A stretch of 64,000 nucleotides of DNA from an uncultured Paracoccaceae bacterium (GCA_947498415.1 CANMKB010000002.1:671274-735273), one strand, 5' to 3'; shown: positions 54,031 to 63,925, numbered from the stretch's first letter. Notes: generated by a model not told the origin, from the sequence alone. A program made the numbers and translations.

Positions 54031-55353
54031 ATGCATCATTTCATTGACAGACGCGCCAATCCAAAAGGCAAAAGTTTAGGGAACCGGCAACGGTTCCTTA
54101 GGCGTGCCCGAGAAAACATCAAAAAAATGGTCGACAGATCCGTAAAGGATAAGTCGGTGACAGGCCCAACAGATGCAGCTGGTGAACAAGTCACCATTCC
54201 GGCCAAAGGCATCAAAGAACCTGTGTTTGGGCATTCGCCAAAAGGTGGGTTTCGCAAACATGTGCTGCCCGGCAACAAAGAATTTGTAGTGGGTGATACC
54301 ATCCCCCGCCCTAAAGGCGGCGCTGGTGAGGGTGGTAAAAAGGCGTCTGAGGATGGCGAGGGCGAAGACGGGTTTTCCTTTACGCTTACGCAGGATGAAT
54401 ACCTAGAAATCCTATTCGAAGGGCTTGAGCTGCCTGATCTTGTGAAAAAAGCGTCGGTGGAAACCGAAACCATCGGTACACGCCGAGCCGGCCTAACGAC
54501 AGCAGGCACACCCAACAACCTGAACCTTGTGCGTACAATGCGCAATTCTTTGGGCCGCCGCATTGCGCTGCAGCGCCCATCCAAAGCGACCTATGATGCC
54601 GTTCTGTCAGAGCTCTTAGAGCTTGAAGAGATCACAAGCCCTGACGAAGAGGAACAAGCACGGATCGTTGAGCTTAGAGACAAGATGGCGATCCTTGATC
54701 GCCGCCGCAAACTTGTCGGGTACATTGACCCAATTGATTTGCGCTTTGACACGCATGTTCCTGAAAAGATACGCAATTCCAAGGCAGTTGTGTTTTGCCT
54801 GATGGATGTATCCGGCTCTATGCAGGAACGCGAGAAAGATTTGGCAAAGCGGTTCTTTATGCTGCTGCATCTGTTTCTTGAACGGGCTTATGAACATACC
54901 GAAGTGGTATTCGTACGCCACACGCACCACGCCGAAGAAGTGGACGAAGAGACGTTCTTTTATGCGCGTGAAACTGGCGGCACGATCGTCAGCACCGCCT
55001 TAACGAAAATGAAGGAAATCATAGAAGAGCGTTATCCCGCGGATGAATGGAACATCTACGGGGCGCAGGCCTCTGATGGTGAAAACTTTGGCAACGACAG
55101 CGAGAAATGCCGCAACATTCTCATCGATGACATCATTCCGCAGTGCCAATACTACGCCTATGTGGAAATTGTGGGCGAAGAAGATGAAAAACTTTTGTCC
55201 GACAGCACCGCTGGGGCCGATCTTTGGCAGAACTTTTTGCAGGTCAAAGAGGCACATCGCCAATTTGAAATGCGGCGCGTTGCCGAGCCGGGCCATATCT
55301 ACCCAATTTTCCGAGAATTATTTGCCGCAAACAAATCTGAGGGGGCTGCATGA
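54031..55353 (+). CDS. yeaH: YeaH/YhbH family protein (DUF444)
   Basis: 440 residues. The N-terminus is basic (HHFIDRRANPKGKSLGNRQRFLRRARENIKKMV); the C-terminal half resembles a von Willebrand A domain with a MIDAS-like VVFCLMDVSGSMQEREKDLAKRFFMLLHLFLERAY. Members always accompany prkA; molecular role unknown. Nine bases after prkA and overlapping spoVR by four bases, so the three are one operon. Confidence 0.93.
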   Translation: MHHFIDRRANPKGKSLGNRQRFLRRARENIKKMVDRSVKDKSVTGPTDAAGEQVTIPAKGIKEPVFGHSPKGGFRKHVLPGNKEFVVGDTIPRPKGGAGEGGKKASEDGEGEDGFSFTLTQDEYLEILFEGLELPDLVKKASVETETIGTRRAGLTTAGTPNNLNLVRTMRNSLGRRIALQRPSKATYDAVLSELLELEEITSPDEEEQARIVELRDKMAILDRRRKLVGYIDPIDLRFDTHVPEKIRNSKAVVFCLMDVSGSMQEREKDLAKRFFMLLHLFLERAYEHTEVVFVRHTHHAEEVDEETFFYARETGGTIVSTALTKMKEIIEERYPADEWNIYGAQASDGENFGNDSEKCRNILIDDIIPQCQYYAYVEIVGEEDEKLLSDSTAGADLWQNFLQVKEAHRQFEMRRVAEPGHIYPIFRELFAANKSEGAA

Positions 55354-56867
55354 GCGACTTGCTATTTGATGGACCAGAATGGACATTCGAGCTTTTGGGC
55401 AAGGCGCATGACGCAATTGAAGATATCGCATTGAATGACTTGGGGCTCGATGTGTACCCCAATCAGATCGAAATCATCAGTTCCGAACAGATGCTAGATG
55501 CCTATTCCTGCGTTGGCCTGCCGCTTATGTATCAGCACTGGTCTTACGGAAAACGCTTTGCCCGAGACGAGGCGCTGTATCGCACAGGTCGTCAGGGCCT
55601 CGCCTATGAGATCGTCATCAACTCGAACCCTTGCATCAGCTACAACATGGAAGAAAACACCATGGCGATGCAGACCTTGGTGATGGCCCATGCAGCCTTT
55701 GGGCATAACCACTTTTTCAAAAACAACTACCTCTTCCAGCAATGGACAGACGCGGCAGGCATTCATGACTATCTCGCCTTCGCCAAAAACTTCATCTCCA
55801 ATTGCGAAGAGAAATATGGGATCGATGCGGTCGAACAAGTGCTCGACGCCGCTCATACTCTGCAAACCCAGGGGGTGTTCCGCTACGGTCGCCCGCCCCG
55901 CCCCACCGCCGAAGAAATGCAAGCTATGCAACGTCAACGCGATGGTTTTGTCAGCCAGAAAAGCGTGCTGGATCTCTGGACCGAAAATACCCTTGGCCGT
56001 GAGGAAGACCCCTCTGCTGATGACGAAGTCAAACGGCGCGGTGACATGCATCTCCCGCAAGAAAACATCCTGTATTTCCTAGAGAAACACAGCCCGGTGC
56101 TTCAATCATGGGAGCGTGAAATCCTGCGGATCGTGCGTTATCTCGCACAGTATTTGTATCCGCAAAAACAAACCAAAGTGATGAACGAGGGCTGCGCGAC
56201 CTTTACGCATTACTACATCATTAACCAATTGCTCGAAAAAGGCCTGATCACTCAGGGAGCCTATCTTGAGATGATGCAAAGTCACACCAATGTGGTTTTG
56301 CAGCCAGAATATGATGACCCTAGATACAGCGGGATGAACCCTTATGCGCTTGGCTTTGCCATGATGCAGGACATTCAGCGTATTTGCGAAAACCCAACCG
56401 ATGAAGACCGCGAGTGGTTTCCTGATATTGCCGGTGACCCTGATTGGAAATCGGTGATGAAAACGGCCTGGGCCGATTACCGCGACGAAAGCTTTATCTT
56501 GCAGTTCCTGTCGCCCCATCTGATCCGCAAATTCAAATTCTTTATGCTGGCGGATGAAGCGAAACATCCGCATCTGGTTGTCAGCAACATTCACAACCGA
56601 CAAGGCTATCGCGACATCCGCTCTGCCCTCGCACAATCGTATGATCTTGCCTATCTGGAACCAGATTTGCAGGTGCAAGACGCCGATTTAAAAGGGGACC
56701 GCGAGCTTAAGCTCGTGCACACGGTGCGCAACGGCATCGTTCTTGATCCCAAGAACCGGGATGAGGTTCTAAAACACGTTCGACGCCTCTGGGGATATGA
56801 GGTCAGCCTAACCGCACGAGACCAGAAAAGCGGGGCTCGTGTATCACATACGTCAACAGCAGCCTAA
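55350..56867 (+). CDS. SpoVR family protein
   Basis: 505 residues of the SpoVR/YcgB family: YPNQIEIISSEQMLDAYSCVGLPLMYQHWSYGKRF, YNMEENTMAMQTLVMAHAAFGHNHFFKNNYLF and MNEGCATFTHYYIINQLLEKG, which contain histidine and glutamate clusters suggestive of a metal site. Named for a Bacillus spore cortex gene but present in non-sporulating proteobacteria with prkA and yeaH, where deletion phenotypes concern stress and starvation. Convergent with uvrD, 15 bases between the stops and no clear terminator. Confidence 0.92.
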   Translation: MSDLLFDGPEWTFELLGKAHDAIEDIALNDLGLDVYPNQIEIISSEQMLDAYSCVGLPLMYQHWSYGKRFARDEALYRTGRQGLAYEIVINSNPCISYNMEENTMAMQTLVMAHAAFGHNHFFKNNYLFQQWTDAAGIHDYLAFAKNFISNCEEKYGIDAVEQVLDAAHTLQTQGVFRYGRPPRPTAEEMQAMQRQRDGFVSQKSVLDLWTENTLGREEDPSADDEVKRRGDMHLPQENILYFLEKHSPVLQSWEREILRIVRYLAQYLYPQKQTKVMNEGCATFTHYYIINQLLEKGLITQGAYLEMMQSHTNVVLQPEYDDPRYSGMNPYALGFAMMQDIQRICENPTDEDREWFPDIAGDPDWKSVMKTAWADYRDESFILQFLSPHLIRKFKFFMLADEAKHPHLVVSNIHNRQGYRDIRSALAQSYDLAYLEPDLQVQDADLKGDRELKLVHTVRNGIVLDPKNRDEVLKHVRRLWGYEVSLTARDQKSGARVSHTSTAA

Positions 56868-56882
56868 GGAGAGATATGTCAG

Positions 56883-59318
56883 CTAGAACGGGACATCAGT
56901 TGAAGCAGTTACGAATTTGGCCACGACCTTTTTTTCACCGGCCTTATCAAATTCAATTACAAGCTTATCGCCTTCGATCTCCATGACTTCACCATAGCCA
57001 AATTTTTGGTGAAACACGCGATCGCCAATGGCGAAACTTGAGACCGCTTCAAGGTCGATAATTGTATTTTTGCTTTCTTTCGGCTGGCTTATGCCACGCT
57101 GCCCAGAGCGTTCTTGCAGCCGTTTCCAGCCCGGCGAATTATAAGTACTCGCCTCGCCCACCCGCGATTGCAGCCCGCTGCTGCCAAAATCGCCCGACGC
57201 GCCACTATATCCACCGCCATATAGGCCCGGCGCGGTCAGCACATCCACATGTTCTGTTGGCAATTCATCGATAAATCGGCTGGGCAGCTGGCTTTGCCAT
57301 TGCCCAAACACCCGCCGGTTGCTGGCAAATGTAATCGTACAGATTTCTTCGGCCCGCGTGATGCCCACATAGGCCAAGCGTCGTTCTTCCTCGAGGCCTT
57401 TTAATCCACTTTCATCCATGGAACGTTGCGAAGGGAACAGCCCGTCCTCCCAGCCCGGCAAAAAGACCACCGGAAATTCCAGCCCTTTGGCCGCATGAAG
57501 CGTCATGATGGAAATCTTTGCTTCGGCATCGTCGCTTTCGTTATCCATGACAAGGCTAACGTGTTCCAAAAAACCTTGCAGGTTTTCGAAATTGTTCAAC
57601 TGACCCACAAGCTCTTTAAGGTTTTCAAGCCGCCCCGGCGCTTCGGGGGTTTTGTCGTTCTGCCACATGGCAGTGTAACCGCTTTCGTCCAGAACCACCT
57701 CTGCCAACTCGATGTGGCTCATGTCATCTTTGCTTTGCACAAAGGTCATGGCCGATTGTGTGACACCGTCGTCGATCACATCATCATCGTTTAGGGGCAC
57801 TTCCACCTCACGCGGCGCGGCAAGGCCTCGCCAGCGATCAATGCTATCAATCAAGATGCGTAGCTCTTTCGCGCCCTTCCCGCCGATGCCCTTTTGATCC
57901 AGCAATATTCGGGCACCTTCGACCAGCGAAACGCCATTTTCACGCGCACAGGTTTGAATTTTTTGCTGCGCGACATTCCCAAGCCCACGCTTGGGGGTGT
58001 TCACAATGCGTTCAAAGGCCAAATCGTCGTCTTGGCTTACAACCACGCGGAAATAGGCCATGGCATCGCGAATTTCCATGCGCTCATAAAAGCGCGGACC
58101 GCCAATTACGCGATAGGGCAATCCAATGGTCAGAAACCGATCTTCAAAGGCACGCATCTGATGTGAGGCCCGCACAAGGATCGCCATATCCTCAAGCCCA
58201 AAGGGCCGCAGGCCACGTGTGCCCTTTTGCATGGCTTCGACTTCTTCGCCGATCCAACGCGCTTCTTCTTCGCCGTCCCAGTGGCCAATCAAACGTACCT
58301 TTTCGCCCTCAGTGCGATCCGTCCAAAGGCTTTTGCCCAACCGGGTTTCGTTGCCTTCGATCACAGCAGAGGCTGCGGCCAAAATATGCGGGGTGGAGCG
58401 ATAGTTTTGCTCCAGGCGCACCACTTTGGCCCCCGGGAAATCCTTTTCAAACTTCAGGATGTTTCCAACTTCGGCCCCGCGCCACCCATAGATCGACTGA
58501 TCGTCGTCGCCCACGCAGCAGATGTTCTTATGCCCACCGGCAATCAGGCGCAGCCAGAGATACTGCGCGACGTTGGTATCCTGGTATTCGTCCACCAAGA
58601 CATATCGAAACCAACGCTGGTATTGGTCCAGCACATCGCTGTGGTTCTGAAAGATCGAAACCACATGCAGCAACAGATCGCCAAAATCGACGGCGTTCAA
58701 CTCGCGCAGGCGGGTTTGATACTGAGCGTAAATCTCGCCACCGCGGTTATTAAAGGCCCCAGCATCACTTGTAGGCAATTTCTGCGGTGTCAGGGCTTTG
58801 TTTTTCCAACCATCGATCAAAGACGCAAGCTGGCGTGCGGGCCAGCGTTTTTCATCAATGTTGTTTGCAGCGATCAATTGTTTGAGCAGACGAATTTGAT
58901 CGTCGGTGTCCAGAATAGTGAAATTGCTTTTCAGCCCCACCAATTCCGCATGGCGGCGCAACAGCTTTACACAGATGGCGTGGAACGTACCAAGCCATGG
59001 CATCCCCTCGACGGTCTGCCCCAACATGCGCCCAACGCGGTTTTTCATTTCACGCGCTGCTTTATTGGTAAAGGTCACCGCTAAAATTTCATTGGGACGG
59101 GCTTTGTGCGTGTTTAACAAATGCACAATGCGCGACGTCAGCGCCTTGGTTTTTCCGGTTCCGGCCCCGGCCAGCATCAAGACCGGCCCATCCAAAGCTT
59201 CGACCGCCTCTCGTTGGGCTGGGTTTAGCTCGTCTAGGTAAGGTGCCGGACGGGCCGCCATGGCCCGCTGCGACAGGGAAGCGCCTTCGAAGGCATCAAA
59301 TTCGTCAAAACTGCTCAT
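56883..59318 (-). CDS. uvrD: ATP-dependent DNA helicase UvrD/PcrA
   Basis: 3'-5' superfamily 1 helicase for excision and mismatch repair. 811 residues from the ATG at 59318: LNPAQREAVEALDGPVLMLAGAGTGKTKALTSRI (Q motif and Walker A), LVDEYQDTNVAQYLWL, VGDDDQSIYGWRGAEVGNILKF, TLHAAKGLEFPVVFLPGWEDGLFP and YVGITRAEE. The C-terminal Tudor-like domain that contacts RNA polymerase is present (FAIGDRVFHQKFGYGEVMEIEGDKLVIEFD). An in-frame upstream extension to 59378 is not conserved and would overlap the SOS box. Confidence 0.94.
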   Translation of the reverse strand: MSSFDEFDAFEGASLSQRAMAARPAPYLDELNPAQREAVEALDGPVLMLAGAGTGKTKALTSRIVHLLNTHKARPNEILAVTFTNKAAREMKNRVGRMLGQTVEGMPWLGTFHAICVKLLRRHAELVGLKSNFTILDTDDQIRLLKQLIAANNIDEKRWPARQLASLIDGWKNKALTPQKLPTSDAGAFNNRGGEIYAQYQTRLRELNAVDFGDLLLHVVSIFQNHSDVLDQYQRWFRYVLVDEYQDTNVAQYLWLRLIAGGHKNICCVGDDDQSIYGWRGAEVGNILKFEKDFPGAKVVRLEQNYRSTPHILAAASAVIEGNETRLGKSLWTDRTEGEKVRLIGHWDGEEEARWIGEEVEAMQKGTRGLRPFGLEDMAILVRASHQMRAFEDRFLTIGLPYRVIGGPRFYERMEIRDAMAYFRVVVSQDDDLAFERIVNTPKRGLGNVAQQKIQTCARENGVSLVEGARILLDQKGIGGKGAKELRILIDSIDRWRGLAAPREVEVPLNDDDVIDDGVTQSAMTFVQSKDDMSHIELAEVVLDESGYTAMWQNDKTPEAPGRLENLKELVGQLNNFENLQGFLEHVSLVMDNESDDAEAKISIMTLHAAKGLEFPVVFLPGWEDGLFPSQRSMDESGLKGLEEERRLAYVGITRAEEICTITFASNRRVFGQWQSQLPSRFIDELPTEHVDVLTAPGLYGGGYSGASGDFGSSGLQSRVGEASTYNSPGWKRLQERSGQRGISQPKESKNTIIDLEAVSSFAIGDRVFHQKFGYGEVMEIEGDKLVIEFDKAGEKKVVAKFVTASTDVPF

Positions 59319-59360
59319 GCCGCATAAGATACCGGGGATCGTCGCCGTTGGAAAGAGTAC

Positions 59361-59375
59361 GTTCGCGCTATGTTC
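59361..59375 (-). promoter_or_regulatory. SOS (LexA) box upstream of uvrD
   Basis: GTTC-GCGCTAT-GTTC is an exact match to the alphaproteobacterial LexA operator GTTC-N7-GTTC, 43 bases before the uvrD start. uvrD is a known SOS gene. The match, its position and the gene's function agree. Confidence 0.8.
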
Positions 59376-59728
59376 CACTACATTTTAACGAGCGCAGGAA
59401 AAGGCCTGCCCAAAAGGAATCAATTGGGAAATCGCTCAATTGGTTACAACCGCAACCAAAACTCCATTCCCAATGTCCCGGGAGGTGGAAATTTTATCCA
59501 CAAAAACGGAATTTTGGTAAACAACTGCTACCTATTTCGAGACGTTGCGTCACTTTTCTGAAAAAAATTCGCAAAAACTTCGCGATAATGCGGGTTATAG
59601 GGTGGAAAACGGGACAAATTTGCCGAGAAATCCAGCAATCTACCCAGAAGTGGTCATTGATTCTGCAGCTGCACAATCAATAATCGCGCGAAATGAACTG
59701 CCGGCACCTCAGGAGGGGCGACCTACAG
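59376..59728. other. Non-coding interval upstream of pyc with repeated elements
   Basis: About 350 bases between the uvrD control region and pyc without a credible gene. It holds TCAATTGG twice, 16 bases apart (59420-59427 and 59436-59443), an inverted pair TTGGTT/AACCAA (59440-59445 and 59454-59459) that overlaps the second copy, and an AT-rich stretch 59560-59660 with TTCGCAAAAACTTCGCGA. These are candidate operators for pyc. Confidence 0.5.
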
Positions 59729-62700
59729 ATGACTGACTTCAAGAAGATCTTGATAGCCAACCGTGGCGAGATTGCGATCCGTGTAATGCGGGCTGCCAAT
59801 GAAATGGGCAAACGCACCGTTGCGATCTATGCAGAAGAAGACAAACTGTCTCTTCACCGTTTTAAGGCTGACGAAGCCTATCGGATTGGCGAAGGTATGG
59901 GCCCTGTTGCGGCTTATCTCAGCATCGAAGAAATCATTCGTGTGGCCCGTGAATGCGGTGCTGATGCGATCCACCCTGGCTATGGCTTGCTGTCTGAGAA
60001 CCCAGAGTTCGTCGACGCCTGCGCCGCGAATGGCATCACGTTCATCGGCCCTAAGGCGGAAACCATGCGCGCTCTGGGCGACAAAGCCTCTGCGCGCCGG
60101 GTTGCAATCGAAGCAGGCGTGCCCGTCATTCCAGCGACCGAAGTTCTGGGCGACGATATGGATGCGATCCGCAAAGAAGCGGGTGAAGTTGGCTACCCAT
60201 TGATGCTGAAGGCATCTTGGGGCGGCGGCGGACGCGGCATGCGACCGATCCTTGGCGAAGACGAGCTGGAAGAAAAAGTTCTGGAAGGCCGCCGCGAGGC
60301 TGAAGCTGCCTTTGGCAACGGCGAAGGTTATCTGGAAAAGATGATCACCAAAGCGCGTCACGTCGAAGTTCAAATCTTGGGCGACAAACATGGTGAAATC
60401 TATCACCTGTTTGAACGGGATTGTTCGGTGCAACGCCGCAACCAGAAAGTGGTTGAACGCGCCCCTGCCCCGTATCTGACCGAAGAACAGCGCACAGAGA
60501 TCTGTGAGCTGGGCTATAAGATCTGTAAGCACGTGAACTATGAATGTGCCGGTACTGTTGAATTCCTAATGGATATGAACACCGGTAAGTTCTACTTCAT
60601 CGAGGTGAACCCACGTGTTCAGGTGGAACACACCGTCACTGAAGAAGTCACTGGAATCGATATCGTCCAGTCGCAAATCCTGATCGCCGAAGGCAAAACC
60701 ATTGCCGAAGCCACAGGCAAAGCGTCTCAGGACGACATCCGTTTGAACGGTCACGCGCTGCAAACACGTGTCACCACCGAAGACCCAACCAATAACTTTA
60801 TCCCGGATTACGGCCGCATCACGGCTTACCGCTCTGCTACGGGTATGGGCATTCGGTTGGATGGCGGCACGGCCTATGCGGGCGGCGTCATCACGCGTTA
60901 CTATGACTCACTGCTGACCAAAGTCACCGCCTGGGCCCCGACCCCCGAAAAGGCGATTGCCCGTATGGACCGTGCGCTGCGCGAATTCCGTATTCGCGGC
61001 GTATCCACCAACATCGCTTTTGTGGAAAACCTGCTGAAGCACCCTACCTTCTTGGACTATTCCTACACCACCAAGTTCATCGACGAAACGCCAGACCTGT
61101 TTAACTTTAAGGCCCGTCGTGACCGCGGCACCAAGGTGCTGACCTACATTGCGGATATCACCGTCAACGGCCATCCGGAAACCGAAGGCCGCGCGGAACC
61201 TGCTGCTGATTTGAAACTGCCACATGCGCCTGAAAAGCGGGCAGAACCTGCGATGGGCACCCGTAACCTTTTGGAACAAAAAGGTCCGCAGGCGGTTGCA
61301 GATTGGATGAAAGCGCAAAAGCAACTTTTGCTGACTGACACAACGATGCGTGACGGCCACCAGTCTTTGCTGGCCACACGTATGCGGTCGATCGACATGT
61401 TGCGCGTAGCACCAACTTATGCCGCGAACCTGCCACAGCTGTTCTCGATGGAATGCTGGGGTGGTGCGACCTTTGATGTGGCGTATCGCTTCTTGCAGGA
61501 ATGTCCATGGCAGCGCCTGCGCGATCTGCGCGAGCGTATGCCAAACCTGATGACACAGATGCTGCTGCGTGCGTCGAACGGTGTTGGGTATACCAACTAC
61601 CCTGACAACGTTGTGCAGTCGTTTGTAAAACAGGCGGCGACCTCTGGTATCGACGTATTCCGCGTGTTCGACAGCCTTAACTGGGTTGAAAACATGCGCG
61701 TCGCGATGGATGCGGTGATCGAAGCGGATAAAGTTTGCGAAGGCACCGTTTGCTACACCGGGGACATTCTTGATCCGGCGCGAGCGAAATATGACATCAA
61801 ATACTATGTTGGCATGGCCAAAGAGCTAGAGGCCGCAGGCGCTCATGTTCTGGGTCTGAAAGACATGGCAGGTCTGCTGAAACCAGCCTCTGCAAAATTG
61901 CTGATCCGTGCATTGAAAGAAGAAACCGGATTGCCGATCCACTTCCACACACACGACACATCCGGCATTGCCGGTGCTACCATTTTAGCCGCGGCAGACG
62001 CGGGTGTGGATGCGGTTGATGCTGCCATGGATGCGTTCTCTGGTAGCACATCACAGCCTTGCTTGGGCTCTATCGTCGAAGCGCTGAAGAACACCGATCG
62101 CGACACAGGTCTTGATATTGGTTCCATCCGCGAGATCAGCGCTTATTGGGAAACAGTTCGCGCACAATATGCGGCGTTTGAAAGCGGCACCACCTCTCCG
62201 GCATCCGAAGTGTATCTGCACGAAATGCCGGGTGGCCAGTTCACCAACCTTAAAGCGCAAGCGCGGTCCTTGGGCTTGGAAGAGCGTTGGGGCGAAGTGG
62301 CCCAAACCTATGCTGATGTGAACCAAATGTTTGGCGACATCGTAAAGGTGACGCCATCTTCCAAAGTGGTCGGTGACATGGCGCTGATGATGGTCAGCCA
62401 AAACCTAAGCCGTGAGGAAGTTGAAAGCGAAGACAAAGACGTCGCCTTCCCTGACTCTGTGGTCGACATGATGCGCGGCAACTTGGGCCAGCCTGCGGGC
62501 GGTTTCCCAGAGGGGATCGTCAACAAGGTTCTCAAGGGCGAAGCGCCAAACACAGCGCGTCCGGGTGCACATCTTGCGCCAACAGATATTGAGGCAACTC
62601 GCGCGGAGCTGTCTGCAGAGCTGAATGGGTTTGCCGTCGATGACGAAGATCTGAACGGCTACATGATGTATCCAAAGGTCTTCTTGGATTACATGGGGCG

Positions 62701-63169
62701 TCATCGCCAATATGGCCCTGTGCGTACACTTCCAACCCGCACATTCTTCTATGGGATGGAGCCTGGTGAAGAGATCACAGCAGAGATCGACCCTGGCAAA
62801 ACACTGGAAATCCGCCTGCAAGCCATCGGCGAAACTGATGAAAACGGCGAAGTGAAGGTGTTCTTTGAACTCAACGGTCAACCACGTGTCATTCGTGTGC
62901 CAAACCGCTTGGTCGCGTCGTCCACCGCAAGCCGCCCAAAGGCGGAACTGGGCAATGCCAACCACATTGGTGCGCCTATGCCGGGTGTTGTGGCCAGCGT
63001 CGCCGCAACAGTGGGGCAGAAAGTCTCCGAAGGTGATCTGCTGCTGACGATCGAAGCGATGAAGATGGAAACCGGTATCCACGCAGAGCGTGATGCGGTG
63101 GTGAAGGCGGTGCATGTGACTGCTGGCGGCCAGATTGATGCTAAGGACCTGCTCGTCGAATTTGAGTAA
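59729..63169 (+). CDS. pyc: Pyruvate carboxylase
   Basis: Biotin enzyme making oxaloacetate from pyruvate, bicarbonate and ATP; the main anaplerotic route in roseobacters. 1146 residues in one chain: biotin carboxylase (KILIANRGEIAIRVMRAANEMG, KASWGGGGRGMR, EVNPRVQVEHTVTEEVTGID), carboxyltransferase from about residue 530 (LLLTDTTMRDGHQSLLATRMR, GLKDMAGLLKP, HFHTHDTSG) and a C-terminal biotinyl domain with the target lysine in EAMKMETG. The ATG at 59729 has AGGAGGGG ten bases upstream; an in-frame codon at 59693 is rejected. Confidence 0.96.
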   Translation: MTDFKKILIANRGEIAIRVMRAANEMGKRTVAIYAEEDKLSLHRFKADEAYRIGEGMGPVAAYLSIEEIIRVARECGADAIHPGYGLLSENPEFVDACAANGITFIGPKAETMRALGDKASARRVAIEAGVPVIPATEVLGDDMDAIRKEAGEVGYPLMLKASWGGGGRGMRPILGEDELEEKVLEGRREAEAAFGNGEGYLEKMITKARHVEVQILGDKHGEIYHLFERDCSVQRRNQKVVERAPAPYLTEEQRTEICELGYKICKHVNYECAGTVEFLMDMNTGKFYFIEVNPRVQVEHTVTEEVTGIDIVQSQILIAEGKTIAEATGKASQDDIRLNGHALQTRVTTEDPTNNFIPDYGRITAYRSATGMGIRLDGGTAYAGGVITRYYDSLLTKVTAWAPTPEKAIARMDRALREFRIRGVSTNIAFVENLLKHPTFLDYSYTTKFIDETPDLFNFKARRDRGTKVLTYIADITVNGHPETEGRAEPAADLKLPHAPEKRAEPAMGTRNLLEQKGPQAVADWMKAQKQLLLTDTTMRDGHQSLLATRMRSIDMLRVAPTYAANLPQLFSMECWGGATFDVAYRFLQECPWQRLRDLRERMPNLMTQMLLRASNGVGYTNYPDNVVQSFVKQAATSGIDVFRVFDSLNWVENMRVAMDAVIEADKVCEGTVCYTGDILDPARAKYDIKYYVGMAKELEAAGAHVLGLKDMAGLLKPASAKLLIRALKEETGLPIHFHTHDTSGIAGATILAAADAGVDAVDAAMDAFSGSTSQPCLGSIVEALKNTDRDTGLDIGSIREISAYWETVRAQYAAFESGTTSPASEVYLHEMPGGQFTNLKAQARSLGLEERWGEVAQTYADVNQMFGDIVKVTPSSKVVGDMALMMVSQNLSREEVESEDKDVAFPDSVVDMMRGNLGQPAGGFPEGIVNKVLKGEAPNTARPGAHLAPTDIEATRAELSAELNGFAVDDEDLNGYMMYPKVFLDYMGRHRQYGPVRTLPTRTFFYGMEPGEEITAEIDPGKTLEIRLQAIGETDENGEVKVFFELNGQPRVIRVPNRLVASSTASRPKAELGNANHIGAPMPGVVASVAATVGQKVSEGDLLLTIEAMKMETGIHAERDAVVKAVHVTAGGQIDAKDLLVEFE

Positions 63170-63188
63170 GACTTCAACTTTGAAATTG

Positions 63189-63220
63189 AAAAGGCCCCCT
63201 CAAATCGAGGGGGCTTTTTT
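63189..63220 (+). terminator. Intrinsic terminator after pyc
   Basis: GCCCCCTC/GAGGGGGC eight-base stem with a five-base loop (63194-63214), preceded by AAAAG and followed by six T. Confidence 0.93.
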
Positions 63221-63256
63221 GTTACCTCAATACGCACAAGACATAAGATCACCTGC

Positions 63257-63421
63257 CTATGTGCTTGCGTGCGCCATTACATCCGCAGTCGCGCCCATCA
63301 TTTGGCACCCCAAACCGATCAATAGGTTTGGCTCGTCCGGCGCATCGGCCTGTGTATGCAGCCCCCATCCAAAGATGATAGCAATGGCCAATCCCAGCAT
63401 TTTCCCAGCGTCTGAAATCAT
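63257..63421 (-). CDS. Candidate 54-residue membrane or exported peptide
   Basis: A short minus-strand frame from ATG (63421) to TAG with GGGAG seven bases upstream. The peptide begins MISDAGKMLGLAIAIIFGWG, a hydrophobic segment preceded by lysine, then a polar stretch TQADAPDEPNLLIG and ends VMAHAST. I know no family. It lies in a 500-base gap between the pyc terminator and the tRNA genes. Short frames with decent ribosome sites occur by chance, so it remains a candidate. Confidence 0.45.
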   Translation of the reverse strand: MISDAGKMLGLAIAIIFGWGLHTQADAPDEPNLLIGLGCQMMGATADVMAHAST

Positions 63422-63728
63422 TTATCAACTCCCATTCAAAACCAATTTCGTACATTGCTTGACGCGAGCCTAAACCAGCCTTTGCCAAAGCTCAGATCAG
63501 CTAAAATCATCCGAATGCTCCGCACAGTGCACCCGCAGCACAGCGCTGTAAAACCAAGCATCTGACCACGGCAAATGTGGGATAAGTGGTTGTTTTCAAC
63601 TGTCTCATACAGTCTTCAACGCACTCCTTGGAATTTTCCGTCGCGACACTGGCTTTTTTTTGCAATGAGGGCTATTTTTCACTTGCGGCGCGGAAGCATA
63701 AATCATATTCCACGCCTCACTCAACGGT
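63422..63728. other. Non-coding interval before the tRNA genes
   Basis: About 300 bases with no credible gene. A weak promoter for the tRNA array could be TTGCGG (63683-63688) with a 17-base spacer to TATTCC (63706-63711), which would start transcription about a dozen bases before the first tRNA. The -10 match is poor. Confidence 0.4.
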
Positions 63729-63803
63729 GCGGGCGTAGCTCAGGGGTAGAGCATAACCTTGCCAAGGTTAGGGTCGGGCGTTCGAATCGCCTCGCCCGCT
63801 CCA
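63729..63803 (+). tRNA. tRNA-Gly (GCC), copy 1
   Basis: 75 bases including encoded CCA. Acceptor stem GCGGGCG/CGCCCGC, D-loop AGCTCAGGGGTAGAGC, anticodon loop CTTGCCAAG with anticodon GCC, T-arm with GTTCGAATC, discriminator T. Reads GGC and GGT, the preferred glycine codons in this window. Confidence 0.97.
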
Positions 63804-63826
63804 ACGAGTAACATAGAACTGACGGC

Positions 63827-63901
63827 GCGGGCGTAGCTCAGGGGTAGAGCATAACCTTGCCAAGGTTAGGGTCGGGCGTTCGAATCGCCTCGCCCGCTCC
63901 A
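63827..63901 (+). tRNA. tRNA-Gly (GCC), copy 2
   Basis: Identical over all 75 bases to the copy at 63729; 23-base spacer between them. Anticodon GCC, encoded CCA. Confidence 0.97.
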
Positions 63902-63925
63902 TCGGTTCTTTGACATTTTGAGAGT

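Noticed and set aside
63135..63473. 112-codon plus-strand frame after pyc
   Set aside because: It begins inside pyc, runs through the pyc terminator and has no ribosome site or recognisable product.
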